From Pilaira anomala (lineage: Eukaryota; Mucoromycota; Mucoromycetes; Mucorales; Mucoraceae): a stretch of 64,000 bases of DNA. Positions within the stretch are counted from its first letter, which is position 1, and every line of letters begins with the position of its first letter. The stretch covers positions 124,001-188,000 of the forward strand of contig JAIXMQ010000047.1 of assembly GCA_025716855.1 (NCBI GenBank). Direction: 5' to 3'. Position numbers and translations under genes: made by a program. The notes under the pieces are model-generated. The model saw only the letters and a program-made list of their open reading frames with translations. It searched no databases and was not told where the DNA came from. This document shows positions 22,537 through 34,786 of the stretch, in pieces.

Positions 22537-24962
22537 ATGGTCGGTCAACGTCAAAAAAAAGTTCCATGCGAAGGTAAATAACTTAATGGTTTTTCTCAAA
22601 AAAAAAAAAAGTCCTTAACAACATTAACCTGGTTTATAAAATAGAATGTCGAGATCAAAAGAGAAAATGCAATAGTGAAATCCCTTGTGAAAGGTAAATA
22701 TAAAATACATAATTTAAATAATATTTTTGAACTAACTATTATTTATCAAATAGGTGTAAACGGTTCAACTTAAGCTGTGTATATACTTCTACTCGCTCGC
22801 CCTTTGACGAAGATTATCTCGAATTAACTCGACAAGTAACACTCCTTCAACAAGTAGAGACATTAAATAACCAAATAAAAGATATGGAAGATACTATGAA
22901 AGGTTTACAAAATGGTAATACGAAACAGATAATGCCTGATCAAATGATAATGCCTTGTTACCTCGAAGATAGCTGGAGCCAAAGTGTTTCTAGTTTTGAA
23001 GATACGAATTCAGCCGTCTGTCTTGCTTCTGAACATGATTATAATTCGCTTTCCAATCGACCTACAAAACGTACTAAACTGATTGCCTCAATTGACGATA
23101 TTAATGTATTTTTAACACCGAGTATTACGAGTGATTATGAAGAACAAGAAAACTCTTCCAAAATAAGTCCTTGGACTTTAACTCTAAAGAAGGGCGAGTT
23201 TATTATCAACACCAATATAAAGACTCATACAGATCTTTTGGACAATCTTCATTATATGATGGGTACAGTCGAGTTGACAAATACTATACCCTCCTTTATA
23301 AAGAAAAACTTACATCAAAATGGTCTTATTGGGGTACTTAATTTAATGATTCGAAAAAAATATGGCAAAACCCATTGTAAGAGTGTTGCTAGGTCAGTAC
23401 AAATCTATATTACCCCGGATTTATCGAAAGTGAATACAATGGTGGTAGCACAGGCACCAGAGCCTATCCAAACAACGACTTCTAAATTACTAGGTGCTTA
23501 TTTACGCTGTCAACACTTGCAACAATTGGCAATTCATGTGCCTACTTTTGTTCGATTATTTATTGATAATAATAACCGATTGGAAGAATCACCAGCAGCT
23601 ATGGCATTATGTGCAGCGATTTGTACTTTCCGATGTAAACACGTGTCTAATTGTTTAGCTTCTATTTCATTGGTAGAATACGGTAAATTCTATTTTGATC
23701 GAGCCCGAGATCTCTTATCAGATCTTTTTGATCAATTTGATCTAGACACCCTGACAAGTTATATTTTTATGACCGTTTACAAATTAAGTGTTTCACAAAA
23801 TAAAGAGGCACTTTATTATGCTGATATCGCTGAACGAATTGCAGCTGTATTGGAACCCATGTATAGCGATATATTAAAGACACCAGACATATCTTTGCAA
23901 GAAAAGGGGGAAGCTATTCATTTCAAAAGACTTTTGAACCACTTACATCGTATCATTACCTACGAACAAGTCTCTCGCACAGATCCTAGTGAACAAATGA
24001 AAAATCAGGATTTGCCCTTTTGTGTTTTAATGCATATGGGTGAAGGTAAATGGGAATCAGCTCAAGATGATTCAATTCAAGAAAAATGGTTTGTAAAGAT
24101 GCATGGTTATATCTTAAAGTTGCAGCGTGCAGGTCATGAAGCAAGTAGAAGTGCACAATCCTCTGATTTACATCATTTGACTGATTTAATTGGACATCAA
24201 GTTGAAATGGCTATGCGACACTGGTACGCTAAAGTACTTCCAACTGAATTCAAACTTTCATTACCATTATTTGATTCTACAATTCCCAGTCAAGATTTCT
24301 TCACCACTTTGGATCGTGAATGTTCTCATAGTGCCATACCTGTATTAACTACCTTGGCTCTATATGAAGAATGGTTAGTCTTGAGTCAAGCATATTTACC
24401 CAAATCATTACCTGCTCCCGAAAATCACTGGCGTAATTTAAATCAAGTTTGGACAGGTGGACCAATGAAAGATAATATGGGAAATAAGAAATGGAAACGA
24501 AGAATTGATAAATTGATGGATCTAAGAAAAACAATTGAATTTAAAGGAACAGATGAAGAATTTTTACAGGTTATAAATAATCTTTTAACGCCTGTAGAAA
24601 AGAATGTCAATATCGATATCGTTTCTTTAGGCGTACATGCTGCATTTATCACTATCCGATTACTCAAATATTTAAGAGCAAGAGTTCAAGATTGTTATTT
24701 CGATATCAAAATATTGCTTAACGCATGGCAATATCTATTAACAGTATCTAAGCTACAGTCTGTAATGCCACCCAATGTTGTTGAAATGATGCCTCGTGTA
24801 CATAAAAACTTGACAAATTGTATGACAATCGTAAAAGAAGAATTAAAATTGCAGCCATACCAAGGAAAGGTTGGTGACTATGTTGACATTATGGAAAGAG
24901 ATTTAAAGAGTCAAATCATACAGGATGATGACTGTGACTGCATCGCCTGTCCTAATGCATAA
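22537..24962 (+). CDS. Zn2Cys6 binuclear-cluster transcription factor
   Basis: A fungal nuclear DNA-binding regulator of 764 residues. Three exons (22537-22573, 22645-22693, 22754-24962) are needed to build the zinc cluster. It reads C-x2-C-x6-C-x5-C-x2-C-x6-C at residues 11-37 (start VPCEECRDQKRKC, then CERCKRFNLSC), spread across all three exons. A heptad-like linker and coiled coil follow (LTRQVTLLQQVETLNNQIKD, about residues 55-80). A long helical middle region like the fungal Zn-cluster 'middle homology' domain comes next, for example RCQHLQQLAIHVPTFVRLF. The C-terminus has an unusual Asp/Cys tail (DDDCDCIACPNA). The target pathway is not evident and the neighbours do not form a cluster. 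The two tiny first exons are easy to miss. Confidence 0.92.
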
Positions 24963-26367
24963 TGAATCCCTTTTTTTTTAGTGCATTACACTGACATATA
25001 TACCATCTATTTTGCGCTCTTTTCTTTTTCTTATATTTGTTACTCTTCTCCCTTTTATCCCCTCTCTTTCAATACTTTTATATAATCCTCCCTAATAAAC
25101 CTCCTCTTATTTTTTTTTTCGAACTTGTGCTATGGTCTGGAAACATAATTAATAAACACGCGAGCATACGATATGTTAGTTAGTCGTAGAATGATAAAAA
25201 TTAGTCAGTAAAGTGTGATTATCAAATATCAAGATACTTTCATTATCCCACTTTTATATAAATATATATATATATGTAAAATTAGAGATGTAGTGCTTAC
25301 ATACCTTGAGACATCTAATGTAATTATTATATGGATAGTAAAGCTATTTCTATTATGTTTATGCACAAGTAGTTCAGTTTTTGAGTAAATACTATATATA
25401 TATATATATATATTTATACTATCTTGATACTATTTAAATGAGATTTCATGTATAGACGACGTAATTAATATTTTGAAAATAAAAGTCGATCAACTATTCT
25501 ATAATCCTTTTTTGAGTGTCAAAAACTTCAAGTTGAATTTTAAATAATAATATTAAAATGATCTATATTCGAACAATAAAGAGGATCCATACGGATGGAA
25601 CCAAGCCCCTAAATAATTACTTTTAACAATAATAAATGCTATACTATAAGTGAGATAAAACAAATAATACTGTAACCCTACTGTATATAAACTCCCTTTC
25701 GAAAGTAACTAACATTAGAATATACAGTATGTATGTACACATATTCCTGAGAAACAAATATATTTTTATAATAGTAGTATGTAGAGAAGATTTAGTAAAA
25801 GACATATATGTGAATCTGAAAGGCACTTTCCAGGAAAAGAAGTATATGAATTGTTTGCTACTAGATGTACTATGTATACATAAATTTGCTGACAAAATGT
25901 CATTCGTACCTGTTTTTACAAGTAAAAATAAATTAACATGAATATAGCAGTAGATCACTGAACAATATCTCGGGATTGAAATAGATTGTATTTAACCCAC
26001 AAAATTAAAAAATGCCCAATTCAGGACACAAGTATAACGCAAAAAGGTTAATTGGAAATCAGACAAGCTCCTAATATGAATACATAAAGCAATCGAGCAC
26101 AGTAATCAGAGGATGATCTGTTACGTAAATTTTCACACTTAAATTTTAAAAAAGAAAGTAAAATGTATATTCATTACTGTCATAATGTTGTATATACATT
26201 TGAAGTTAGAATGAACGCACTTATTTCGCGGCACCAACGAGAAAAGACATGTCTAGTTCTCTATATCTCTTTTTTTTTTAGCGGCATAGAACATAAATAG
26301 CTACTATACAAAATAAATGATGTTTATTTAATTCAGAAAGAGGAAGATAGGATATGAGAGTAAAGGT
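24963..26367. other. Gene-free region between convergent genes
   Basis: This holds the 3' flank of the Zn2Cys6 gene and of the minus-strand ubiquitin-like gene. It contains AT microsatellites (25262-25276, 25394-25412). Small overlapping ORFs at 25644-25958 on both strands are AT-rich and unsupported. Nothing else is recognised. Confidence 0.6.
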
Positions 26368-27329
26368 TTAGTTTTGAGGTTTTGTCGCCACCAAAGCTTG
26401 GATGATACTATCTGATTCGATTCTAACTGACCCTTCTTTTGAAAAGGCGTCTTCCTCACCAGACTTACATTCAATCAGCATATTATCTCTCATGATTCTG
26501 CCTAAATATATCAATCTCAAAATATGCGTCTCTGGGTCGATGCCTGATTCTGAAGCATCAAAAATTCGACCTCTTAGTGAACCGACTGTTTCATGTGATG
26601 AACTAATGATCAATTTCAAATCTTTTTCTGTGGACAGTCGAATGATAATACTAAAAGGACTTAAAGAAGAATCAGGTGCAGGCACTTGAAAATTTGATTG
26701 TGTGTTTGAGTATATACTATGTCGGTTTGGTACTGTATAAGTACTCTCTGGTTTATCCTTCTGAAACCAAAATTCATCTTCTGTACTATCAGAAAGTCGA
26801 AGATTGGTCGGTGCTACTACGCAAAATATTGGGATGTTATAATCGTTTCCAAATTCTACATAAAATGGATTAGAATATAGTGTATATCTACAAGCTATAT
26901 GTATATATATATATATTTACCATCGAAACAACCCTCACAAGGATTCCCTGTTGGTAGTAAAATATTTGAGGCTTCTAATATTGATCGAGCCATAATCACA
27001 TCCGACTCAGAGAAGGCAACTTGTAATGCCTGCCAAACTTCTATTCGACCCTATTAAAAAAAAAAAACGACATCAATACACAAGATAAATAAATGTCGGT
27101 CTCTGTATTTTACTCCATATCCAGGTGCAGACTCCCAGTAAGCAGATCTCTTTTGTTCTAATTCAGTTATTGTCATTGCCATATCTGAAGTCCACATTAA
27201 ACCAGTTCGTTTGAACGGTTTACTACTTTCATAATACGCTGCTTTCATAGGCATAATAGACTGATCAAATCTGTCAGCTGAGGCGGTTAATAAGTCTTGG
27301 TCAACGAGACTAGATGAACAACAACCCAT
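26368..27329 (-). CDS. UBTD-type (DC-UbP) protein with C-terminal ubiquitin-like domain
   Basis: Three exons (27329-27114, 27050-26921, 26855-26368) join in frame to 277 residues. The N-terminus MGCCSS has a myristoylation Gly2 and adjacent Cys, so membrane attachment is likely. The UBTD N-terminal domain has KRTGLMWTSDMAMTITELEQ, then KRSAYWESAPGYGGRIEVWQ and ILLPTGNPCEGCFDEFGNDY, closely following the human UBTD1/2 pattern. The C-terminal ubiquitin-like fold (about residues 185-275) has FSIIIRLSTEKDLKLIISSS and LRLIYLGRIMRDN. Family members bind UBE2D-type E2 enzymes; the role in fungi is unclear. It has no terminal Gly-Gly, so it is not a conjugated modifier. The next gene upstream on the same strand is the phosphopantetheinyl transferase. 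Confidence 0.88.
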
Positions 27330-27457
27330 TTATTTATTTTTAAAAAAAAATTATATGTATGTATAGAAGGATGAAAAGGGAAATAAAACAAATAAAGAAA
27401 GAAATGCGTATATATTTCAGTAAAAGAAAAGAAGGGACCGGGTTTCTCATTAGTATT

Positions 27458-28526
27458 TTATTTGCGCGACTCGATCCATTTATTGTTCTTTAAATCTTGA
27501 TATTTTAACTGACCAAAGATAGCATTTCCATGCAAGGGTTTGTTTCCAAGGAGTTTTGTATTGAAGGGGAAATCAATAATGTTAGTATCCAGTTTTTGAT
27601 CCGATTGGTGGCCATAGCAAACAACAGTCAAAGTATTATCATCCAAAGAACTCAAATGGAAGCGCCAAGATGTCAAGTCTTGACCATCTAATTTTAATTT
27701 GATCTTTTATTTTATTTATTTGTTAGTTTATCTGTGTACAAATGTATATAATTTCTTCTTACTGATTACTGTACCTGATTGTTTTCATTTCTAAAGTCAA
27801 GTTTATTTAATTTTAATGAAAGACCAACGCCAATAGCCTTAATATAACTTTCTTTACAAGCCCATAATTCAAAAAAAGTTCTCAATTGCATATCATGGTT
27901 TTCTGCATTTTTGATCAATTGCATTTCATGTTCTGTAAGCTAATGATGAGATCAGTCTCAAAAAAGGGAAAAAAAAAATGCATCTCTTTGATTTACCTGT
28001 GGATGAAAGCTCTGAATAAAATCATCGATCGACATCGATTTAGGACAGTCAATTACCACAGCATCTACTCCAATTTGAATTCCTTTCTGCTTTGTTGCAC
28101 CAAAAATAACCCAATTCCCTTCATGCGATGTATTATACTCGATATCTTGGTTTTTCTATAAAAAGAAACCTTATTTTCTTTAATTTTCTCTCTCACTCTC
28201 TCTTTTTTTTTTTTATTTGCTTGTTTTACCAGTATTGGCTTTCCTAAAGGTAGTTTATCGAATTCAAGTGCACTCCAAGGCACTTGTAACCTTTCAGAAA
28301 AGTAATGTCGACGTAATAAAAGACTAGCTAAAGCTAAATGTTGGTCGCGTTCAAATTTGAATCGAGTTACTAGTGAATGTTCTTGATCTGGTAACCAACT
28401 TAATGCTGTTTGAAACTAGAGAATATCTTTTTGAGCTGTTTATTTTATTTTTTTTTATTGTTTACTATAAATATGAACCTCTTCTGCATTAAAAGCATCT
28501 TTAATGTTAAAAGCTAACAAGTCCAT
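27458..28526 (-). CDS. 4'-phosphopantetheinyl transferase (Sfp/Lys5/AASDHPPT-type)
   Basis: The enzyme transfers 4'-phosphopantetheine from CoA to a Ser of carrier proteins, for example alpha-aminoadipate reductase in lysine synthesis. Five exons (28526-28479, 28415-28230, 28155-27997, 27939-27775, 27703-27458), all phase 0, give 267 residues. The start is MDLLAFNIKDAFNAEE. Motifs include RFKFERDQHLALASLLLRR, the CoA/Mg-binding GVDAV (107-111), and FELWACKESYIKAIG (about 154-168), whose Glu and Lys are catalytic in the family. NTSHEGNW is the usual N-x-S-H motif. Length is typical for the Lys5/AASDHPPT class. It could also serve a polyketide or NRPS enzyme, but none is nearby. It lies head-to-tail with the genes on both sides. 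Confidence 0.93.
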
Positions 28527-28574
28527 CTTTTATTAAAGCATGTAAAAAAAAAAAAAAGGAATAAAAATAAAAAT

Positions 28575-29669
28575 TTAAACTCTATAAACAAATGTTACTT
28601 TTTGATGATTATTTTCAATAAAAGTAACTTCTAAAGTGATTAACTCTGTTTGCGATTCATCAGAAAAATAAAATCCTTTTGTTTCATTTGGAGTAACTAT
28701 CACAGGCATTTTACCAAATCGAATATGAGAGTCATAAATAGCCAATCTACCATCCTCTGGTATGTTATTTTGCAACTCTTTGACATGATTTTCAATTTTC
28801 ATTTGATTTTCATAATCGAAACCAATCCAAGCAATATCTTTATCTTGTTCTGCCGATAGCAGTCGAAACACCCAAATCCTTGGTAGATTTGTAATCATTG
28901 TCTTTTCAGGGGACATATTATTACATGACATCGGTGAGGCGCAAGTAGATAACTGTGTAAGAATCTCTTTTTGTTGTTGTGCATTCAGTACGTCTCCTAA
29001 TACCTCATTGTCTGTAGCAGTAATCATTTGAATCAGGGGTGTAGTCGCAGAAGGCTTGTTTCTTTTCTTGAGGCCTTTGACTTTTTTTACAAGTACAAGT
29101 TTAATCTGCTTGAACCATTTCGGTTTCTTTTTGGTTTCTTCTTTGACACTTGTAGGCGTAGGACCTACAACTACAGCTTCTTCTTCGGTCGGATCGACAG
29201 GGTCTTCAATGACAATAGGCTCTGAGTTTTTGATTGTATTCATTTGAGTCTTTACATCTGCCTCATCTTCTTCATCCTCTGCATATGTGAGGGACCTTTC
29301 TCCTGTATCATCACTAGGATTTGAATAAGTTTCATCATGATCCTCATACATAGATCTCCTACTTTGATCATCAGGGTATTTGCTCTAATAAGATATATGA
29401 GACAAGAGATGACAGATTTGATTTGATTTTTTTTATACCTTTTGCTTCCTTTGGGAAGGCACATAGTATTGATCATGCGATTCAGGATATTCACTTGTAA
29501 TATAAGAAGGGTCTTGATATGAATCATAGTAATGGGATGATGAAATATAATCCTGACTACGTTCTTTTCTTGGCTTTACCCTTTTACGATATTGAACTTG
29601 AGGAGAATAATATTCGTGTTGAGTATGGAACCCATCTTGTTGTTGATTATAATAATTATAATAATCCAT
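28575..29669 (-). CDS. Acidic protein of unknown function, possible WWE-like C-terminal domain
   Basis: Exons 29669-29439 and 29384-28575 (54-nt intron, phase 0) encode 346 residues. The N-terminus is Tyr/Gln-rich (MDYYNYYNQQQDGFHTQHEY...), which suggests a disordered, prion-like segment. Acidic (YAEDEEDEADVKTQ) and Lys-rich (KKVKGLKKRNK) linkers follow. The last 120 residues look folded: PRIWVFRLLSAEQDKDIAWI, then GFDYENQMKIENHV, a Trp...Trp...Phe pattern that recalls WWE domains (poly-ADP-ribose or ubiquitin-linked), with a beta-rich end (LITLEVTFIENNHQKVTFVY). That similarity is only by eye. The Lys-rich stretch could be a nuclear signal. The gene is one of four minus-strand genes in a row. 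Confidence 0.7.
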
Positions 29670-29817
29670 ATTATTATTAGTTAAAAAAAAAATCGAATTG
29701 TACAAAAAAGAAAAAAAAAAAAGAAAGAAGAAGGATGTTTTTATTAAGAAATCAAAAAAAAAAAGAGGATTATAATAGTATCCTTTGTCGTACATGGACG
29801 TAAATAAATAAATAAAG

Positions 29818-30145
29818 TTACATTACTATACAATTCTCACTGTAATCTTTAAACAGTCTATCCTTTTTTCTTGGATTGAGAAAGTTTGGATCATTCTCAT
29901 ATACATTATATTCTTTCGTCTCTGCCAAAGCCTTTCCTACTTCCACAGCACCTCCTTTATCATAACCCAAAACAAGTTGACCTATTTTAATAGTAAATAT
30001 GAGTATATATTGATGTGTGGTACAAATGATTTTATATACACATACTTGAGATGGGCGGATGTTTCTCCAAAATTGATTTAGTTTTTGGAAACTTAAGATC
30101 TAATGCTTCTCTATAAGGGTATTTTTTATCGATATATGGGTACAT
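29818..30145 (-). CDS. Small protein with C-terminal CaaX box (unrecognised)
   Basis: Two short exons (30145-30046, 29981-29818) join at GT/AG to an 87-residue frame that ends exactly at a CaaX-type tetrapeptide, CIVM, before the stop. It begins MYPYIDKKYPYREALDLKFP and the junction codon gives HPPISSQLVLGYDKGGAVEV. The last 20 residues are charged before the Cys. In the CaaX rules, Met in the last position favours farnesylation, so membrane attachment is likely. It does not look like a fungal G-gamma subunit: the NPF/DPLxP-type core is absent, although the length and CaaX would fit. Neither exon is long enough to stand out as an ORF. Confidence rests on in-frame splicing and the terminal motif. 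Confidence 0.6.
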
Positions 30146-30448
30146 GTTCTTTGATAATGTAAATATATATATATATAAAAAAAGACATGAAATTCAGAGT
30201 TCGATTATATATTGATGATGGGTTCATTATCGTTTAAAGTATTCCCAAATTTAGTATATTTGAATGAAAATAAAAAACAAACATTTTTTTGCGCAAGCCT
30301 AAAAAGGAATGTTAAAATAACATAAAAAAGACTTCCGATCAAAAGTCTCCGTATTATACAGATGAATATAATTCATATCTTGACGGTATAAAGTAAAAAG
30401 ATTTGATTTTTATATTGAACTCTCTTTTTTTTTTTCCCGGTAAAATAG

Positions 30449-31426
30449 ATGAGTCAAGCAAGTTTTATATCAGGATCTACAAGTAATTTAATAGATGATG
30501 TCCATAAAAAGGCAGAGGAAAGTAAACAATGGGAATTCTTTTTTGATCCGCAATATACATTTGGCTCTTTTCAATCAGGTATCACAAAGCCTATTACAGA
30601 TTTTTACTCAAAACGTCCAAATGTCCAACCCAGCTTATCACAGCCTGGAAGTCCTACATTGCCTAACCTTAGACAATTGCAATTACATATCAATACCCTT
30701 GAACCAAATGACGATACACAGATCAAAATCTTACCCAGACCATTTCCAAAATATAATAGTAAACAAAATGACAATATATTATGTAAAAAACGATTGGAAT
30801 TATTAAATACAATTCAAATCACTGGATTTAATAAAGAAAATGATGCAGCTCAAATCGATCCTTACCAAAAGATATCTATAGCTGCTAGGTTACAATTACA
30901 GTTTAAACACAAGACGGAGCAAATGAAACGAGAGATATTATTGGATCCAGAAGATGAAATGGATGACGATTTCAATTCAATTCATTCTGATAGTGCTGGA
31001 GATTCTGATTTATTACCAAAAGATCAATCAAGTCTAGCCAGTTTAGATTCTTATGAAAAGATTTCTTTTCGGGAATCAAAAGAAAAAATACAACAACAAC
31101 AACGACAAGAACAAGAACAGGAAACGAAAGATCTCGAGATAAAACGAAAGAATAGGACATCTTTTCTTTTTTTTGCTTTTGGTTTCTTATTTCCTCCATT
31201 ATGGATTATTGGTGCTTTATATGTACCTCGAAATCATACGCATAGATCTGTCTCAAGTAAGGAAATTGATAAGAAATGGAAGTTGTATTCGAGAAACGCT
31301 TGGTTTTTTTTCATGGCTTTAGTAGTCTTTATAGCCATCTTGATCGTCATATTAAATCCAGAAGCAATTGGATTTAGACAGAGTTTAGAAGGAGGATATG
31401 ATGCAGATAGAGTAGTGTTTGATTAG
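30449..31426 (+). CDS. Two-span membrane protein with long cytosolic N-terminus
   Basis: A single exon of 325 residues. Residues 1-235 are polar and low-complexity with a Gln-rich run before the membrane part (KIQQQQRQEQEQETKD). Two hydrophobic segments follow at about 238-259 (FLFFAFGFLFPPLWIIGALY) and 284-302 (AWFFFMALVVFIAILIVIL), separated by a charged loop with KEIDKKWKLYSRNAW. The tail ends DADRVVFD. The layout is shared by uncharacterised fungal 'serine-rich' membrane proteins; I cannot name a function. The start ATG follows a T-rich tract. It is divergent from the CaaX gene, with about 300 bp between their starts. Confidence 0.8.
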   Translation: MSQASFISGSTSNLIDDVHKKAEESKQWEFFFDPQYTFGSFQSGITKPITDFYSKRPNVQPSLSQPGSPTLPNLRQLQLHINTLEPNDDTQIKILPRPFPKYNSKQNDNILCKKRLELLNTIQITGFNKENDAAQIDPYQKISIAARLQLQFKHKTEQMKREILLDPEDEMDDDFNSIHSDSAGDSDLLPKDQSSLASLDSYEKISFRESKEKIQQQQRQEQEQETKDLEIKRKNRTSFLFFAFGFLFPPLWIIGALYVPRNHTHRSVSSKEIDKKWKLYSRNAWFFFMALVVFIAILIVILNPEAIGFRQSLEGGYDADRVVFD

Positions 31427-32002
31427 AAAATATAGTATATTATAATAAAATGAAAAATTGTTACATAATTTCATTGTATTATGTACTTTGATATCTAATA
31501 ATAGAAAACATTAAATAACGCGTTCAAGATTTAATTTAAATTATGTATCTCACTTGCCAAAAACGCGCGCGGGAAAATCGTAATGTATGTACCTGAAATC
31601 TGGATCTCAAAAAATCTCGACTATTTTTATTAAAAGATGTTTATTTCGCAGTATGTAACTATATCTCTTGATCCTTAAACTAGTTATTTTATATATATAT
31701 ATATATATATACAAAAAAAAGAACTTTGATAAGCTTCCAGAAGAAAAGAAAAAAGGCCCTTTGTCATATATATAATATATATATATAAGCTGTTTTCCCT
31801 CTTGTAATGTAATCCTTTTTCATCTGCAATTGGAAACAGTCGTCACACCTAGTGTGTTTTCACACAAGTTTTTTTCCCACGACAAGATAGCAAAAAGGGG
31901 AATCGCTTTTCATCCCTCTCTCTTTCTTATCACGTTCTTTTTCTCTTTTCCTCTCTCTTTCTCTCTTTTTAATTATTTTTCTTTTACTGTAACCAAAATA
32001 CC
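31427..32002. other. Intergenic region, MCCC1 promoter side
   Basis: No gene. TA microsatellites (31692-31711, about 31767-31789) and a strongly pyrimidine-rich leader (31912-31985) precede the MCCC1 start. Similar CT-rich leaders stand before several genes here. Confidence 0.55.
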
Positions 32003-34622
32003 ATGATTCAAATCCATACCAGATTGCCTCGAGCGGTCTTTTCTACTGTTCTTCGTCGTCGTTTTCCCGACTCCGCCATTCGATGCTTTAGTTCTGCCAA
32101 AAGTAAGTAACAGAAAAAAATACAGGTAAAAAAAAAAAAAAATGTATATTCATCAGTCTTGTTCTATAGTTCAAAACCCACTCTTTGATAAGATTTTAAT
32201 TGCAAACAGGTAAATAAAGGAACAATTGTATTAGTAAAAAGGCAAAAAAAAAAAAAAAAATAACCGTGTTTTTTTTTCGATTGATTTAGAGGTGAAATTG
32301 CTATTCGTGTGATGCGTACAGCAAAAGAGTTAGGTATCAAGACAGTAGCTGTCTATAGTGAACCTGATGCTTATTCACAACATGTCAAGATGGTAATATA
32401 TAAAAAAAACAAGTGCATAGATACAAAAAATTGAATTTATTTTTTTTGAAAAAAAAATCAGGCAGACGAAGCTTACTTGATCGGACCTGCAGCATCAGCA
32501 GAAAGTTATTTGTGTATTGATAAAATTATGAATGTAGCCAAAATGACTGGAGCTCAAGCAATTCATCCTGGTTATGGTTTCTTATCCGAGAATGCGGATT
32601 TTTCTGATATTGTCAAAGCATCCAATATAGCATTTATTGGTCCTTCAGGTAATGCTATGCGTTCAATGGGTTCAAAAAGGTAAGAAAAAAAATCCCACGC
32701 TGATGATGCAATTTTTTCTCACGCTTTTTTTTTTATCTATCTTAAACTTTAATTCTTTTTTTTTTTTTTTTTTTGACTCTCAGTGAATCAAAATATATTA
32801 TGCAAGATGCTGGTGTACCTGTTGTACCTGGTTACCATGGTGAAAACCAAGACGTTGGATATTTAAAGGATCAAGCAGAAAAAATTGGTTACCCCGTATT
32901 AATTAAAGCCATTAAAGGCGGCGGAGGTAAAGGTATGCGTATTGTAAGATCCGCTTCCGAATTTGAAGAAATGTTGGAATCCTCAAAGCGTGAGTCCATT
33001 AAATCTTTTGGTGATGATAAAGTCTTGGTTGAGAAATACCTTGAACGTCCTAGACATGTTGAAGTCCAAGTATTTGCTGATAAACATGATAATGTCGTTC
33101 ATCTCTTTGAACGTGATTGTTCTGTTCAAAGACGTCATCAAAAGGTGATTGAGGAAGCGCCTGCTCCTGGTTTAACTGAAGCATTAAGAGCTGAATTAGG
33201 TGCAAAGGCTGTTGCTGCTGCTCGTGCGGTAGGTTATGAAAATGCTGGTACCGTTGAATTCATCATGGATAATGTTGATAAACAATTTTACTTTATGGAA
33301 ATGAATACTCGTTTACAAGTGGAACATCCTGTCACTGAAATGGTAACAAATACGGATTTAGTAAGATGGCAATTAGAAGTCGCTGCTGGTAATCCTCTCC
33401 CTAAAATGCAACATGAATTAGCTTTGAACGGTCATGCTTTTGAAGCTCGTATCTATGCTGAAAACCCATCCAAGTAAAGTATATTATGTTTTTTCTCCTT
33501 TATCTATTTTTTTTTTTGTTTTTGTTTTTTAATTAATTTCTCTTTTCTATAGTCATTTCCTTCCTGATACTGGACCACTTTTTAGTGTACGTACACCTCT
33601 TCCTACACCCAATGTTCGTCTTGAAACTGGTTTTGTACAAGGAGATCAAATCAGTGTGCATTATGATCCCATGATCTCTAAATTAATCGTACATGGTGAA
33701 AACCGTAATGATGCTCTTCGTCGTTTCCGTCGTGCTTTAGAAGAATATCAAGTAGTTGGATTAAACACTAATATTTCTTTTATCAAGACAGTAGCTGAAC
33801 ATCCTGCCTTTATTGAAGGTGAAGTAGAGACTGGTTTCATTGAAGAGTTTAAAACCGATTTATTCAAGGATCCTCAAGCACCTGATGCTACCACTTTAGC
33901 TTTAGCCGCTAGTGCTCTTCGATTAAAGGAGATTGATAACATCAAAAAGAGTTCTCAAGGTAAATATATATATATATATATATAGAATGATGTCATTTGA
34001 TGCAAACCATTTTAACTGAAAAAAAAAAAAATTCTGTGTAGATCCTTATAACCCCTGGAGTTCTCATACAGATTCTTTCCGTATTAATAACATCAACCAT
34101 CGTAAATTTGCAGTGACGGCCAATGATCATCCTTATGAGATTATTGTATCTACGAATCCTAAAAAATCACATTTGGTTGATATGGAAGTGATTGACGCTA
34201 CTACACAAGAAAGTTTGAAATCATTTACAGAGGTTGAAAGTCATTTAGATCATGAAGGCTTAATGGTATCTTCTATTGATAGCAAGATGATTAAAAGTAA
34301 TGTTGTCTTAAATGGTCAAGATGTTGTTGTATTTGATGAGTTTGGTCGTACTACCTTTAAATTACCTACACCTGCTTATATCTCTGCTGTGAGTGATGGA
34401 CATGGCGTTGGATCTGTCAAGACACCTATGCCTTGTAAGATCTCTCAAGTCCTTGTTAAACCTGGTCAAATCATTGAAAAGGGTACTGCTTTAATTATTT
34501 TAGAAGCTATGAAGATGGAACATGTCATCAAGGCTCCAGTTGCTGGTACAATTGATCAAGTTTTATATGCTGTTGGTGACTTGGTTGGTGAAAACAAGAG
34601 TTTAGTTACATTTGAAGAATAA
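32003..34622 (+). CDS. MCCC1: Methylcrotonoyl-CoA carboxylase alpha (biotin) subunit, mitochondrial
   Basis: This is the biotin carboxylase/biotin-carrier subunit of the mitochondrial enzyme that carboxylates 3-methylcrotonyl-CoA in leucine breakdown. Seven exons (32003-32102, 32170-32209, 32290-32392, 32462-32679, 32784-33473, 33553-33959, 34042-34622) give 712 residues. The Arg-rich start ([20 protein letters not shown]) is a mitochondrial presequence. The biotin carboxylase part starts with [20 protein letters not shown]. It has the ATP-grasp loop GGGGKGMR (about 199-206), [20 protein letters not shown] and the active-site block [15 protein letters not shown]. The biotinyl Lys is residue 677 in [17 protein letters not shown] and the beta-domain after about 540 fit MCC rather than propionyl- or acetyl-CoA carboxylase. 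The beta subunit is not in the window. Confidence 0.96.
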
Positions 34623-34786
34623 AAATAATATAAATAGATAGATTCGTAAATAAAACATCATATTAAAGTTGATAAAGTTTCAGGAGTAAAAAAAAAAAAA
34701 AAAAGCCTGTTTATGCAAGTTAAAATGATATAAATACAAGGCTATATATATTTATTTATTTATTTATTTTTTTAATCGTCTTTATT

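Noticed and set aside
25644..25958. Overlapping ORFs on both strands between the regulator and the UBTD gene
   Set aside because: AT-rich, no recognisable motif, and each is the shadow of the other.
29818..30145. CaaX protein considered as a heterotrimeric G-gamma subunit
   Set aside because: Length and CaaX fit, but the G-gamma core (helical N-terminus and DPLxPSVWG/NPF motifs) is missing.
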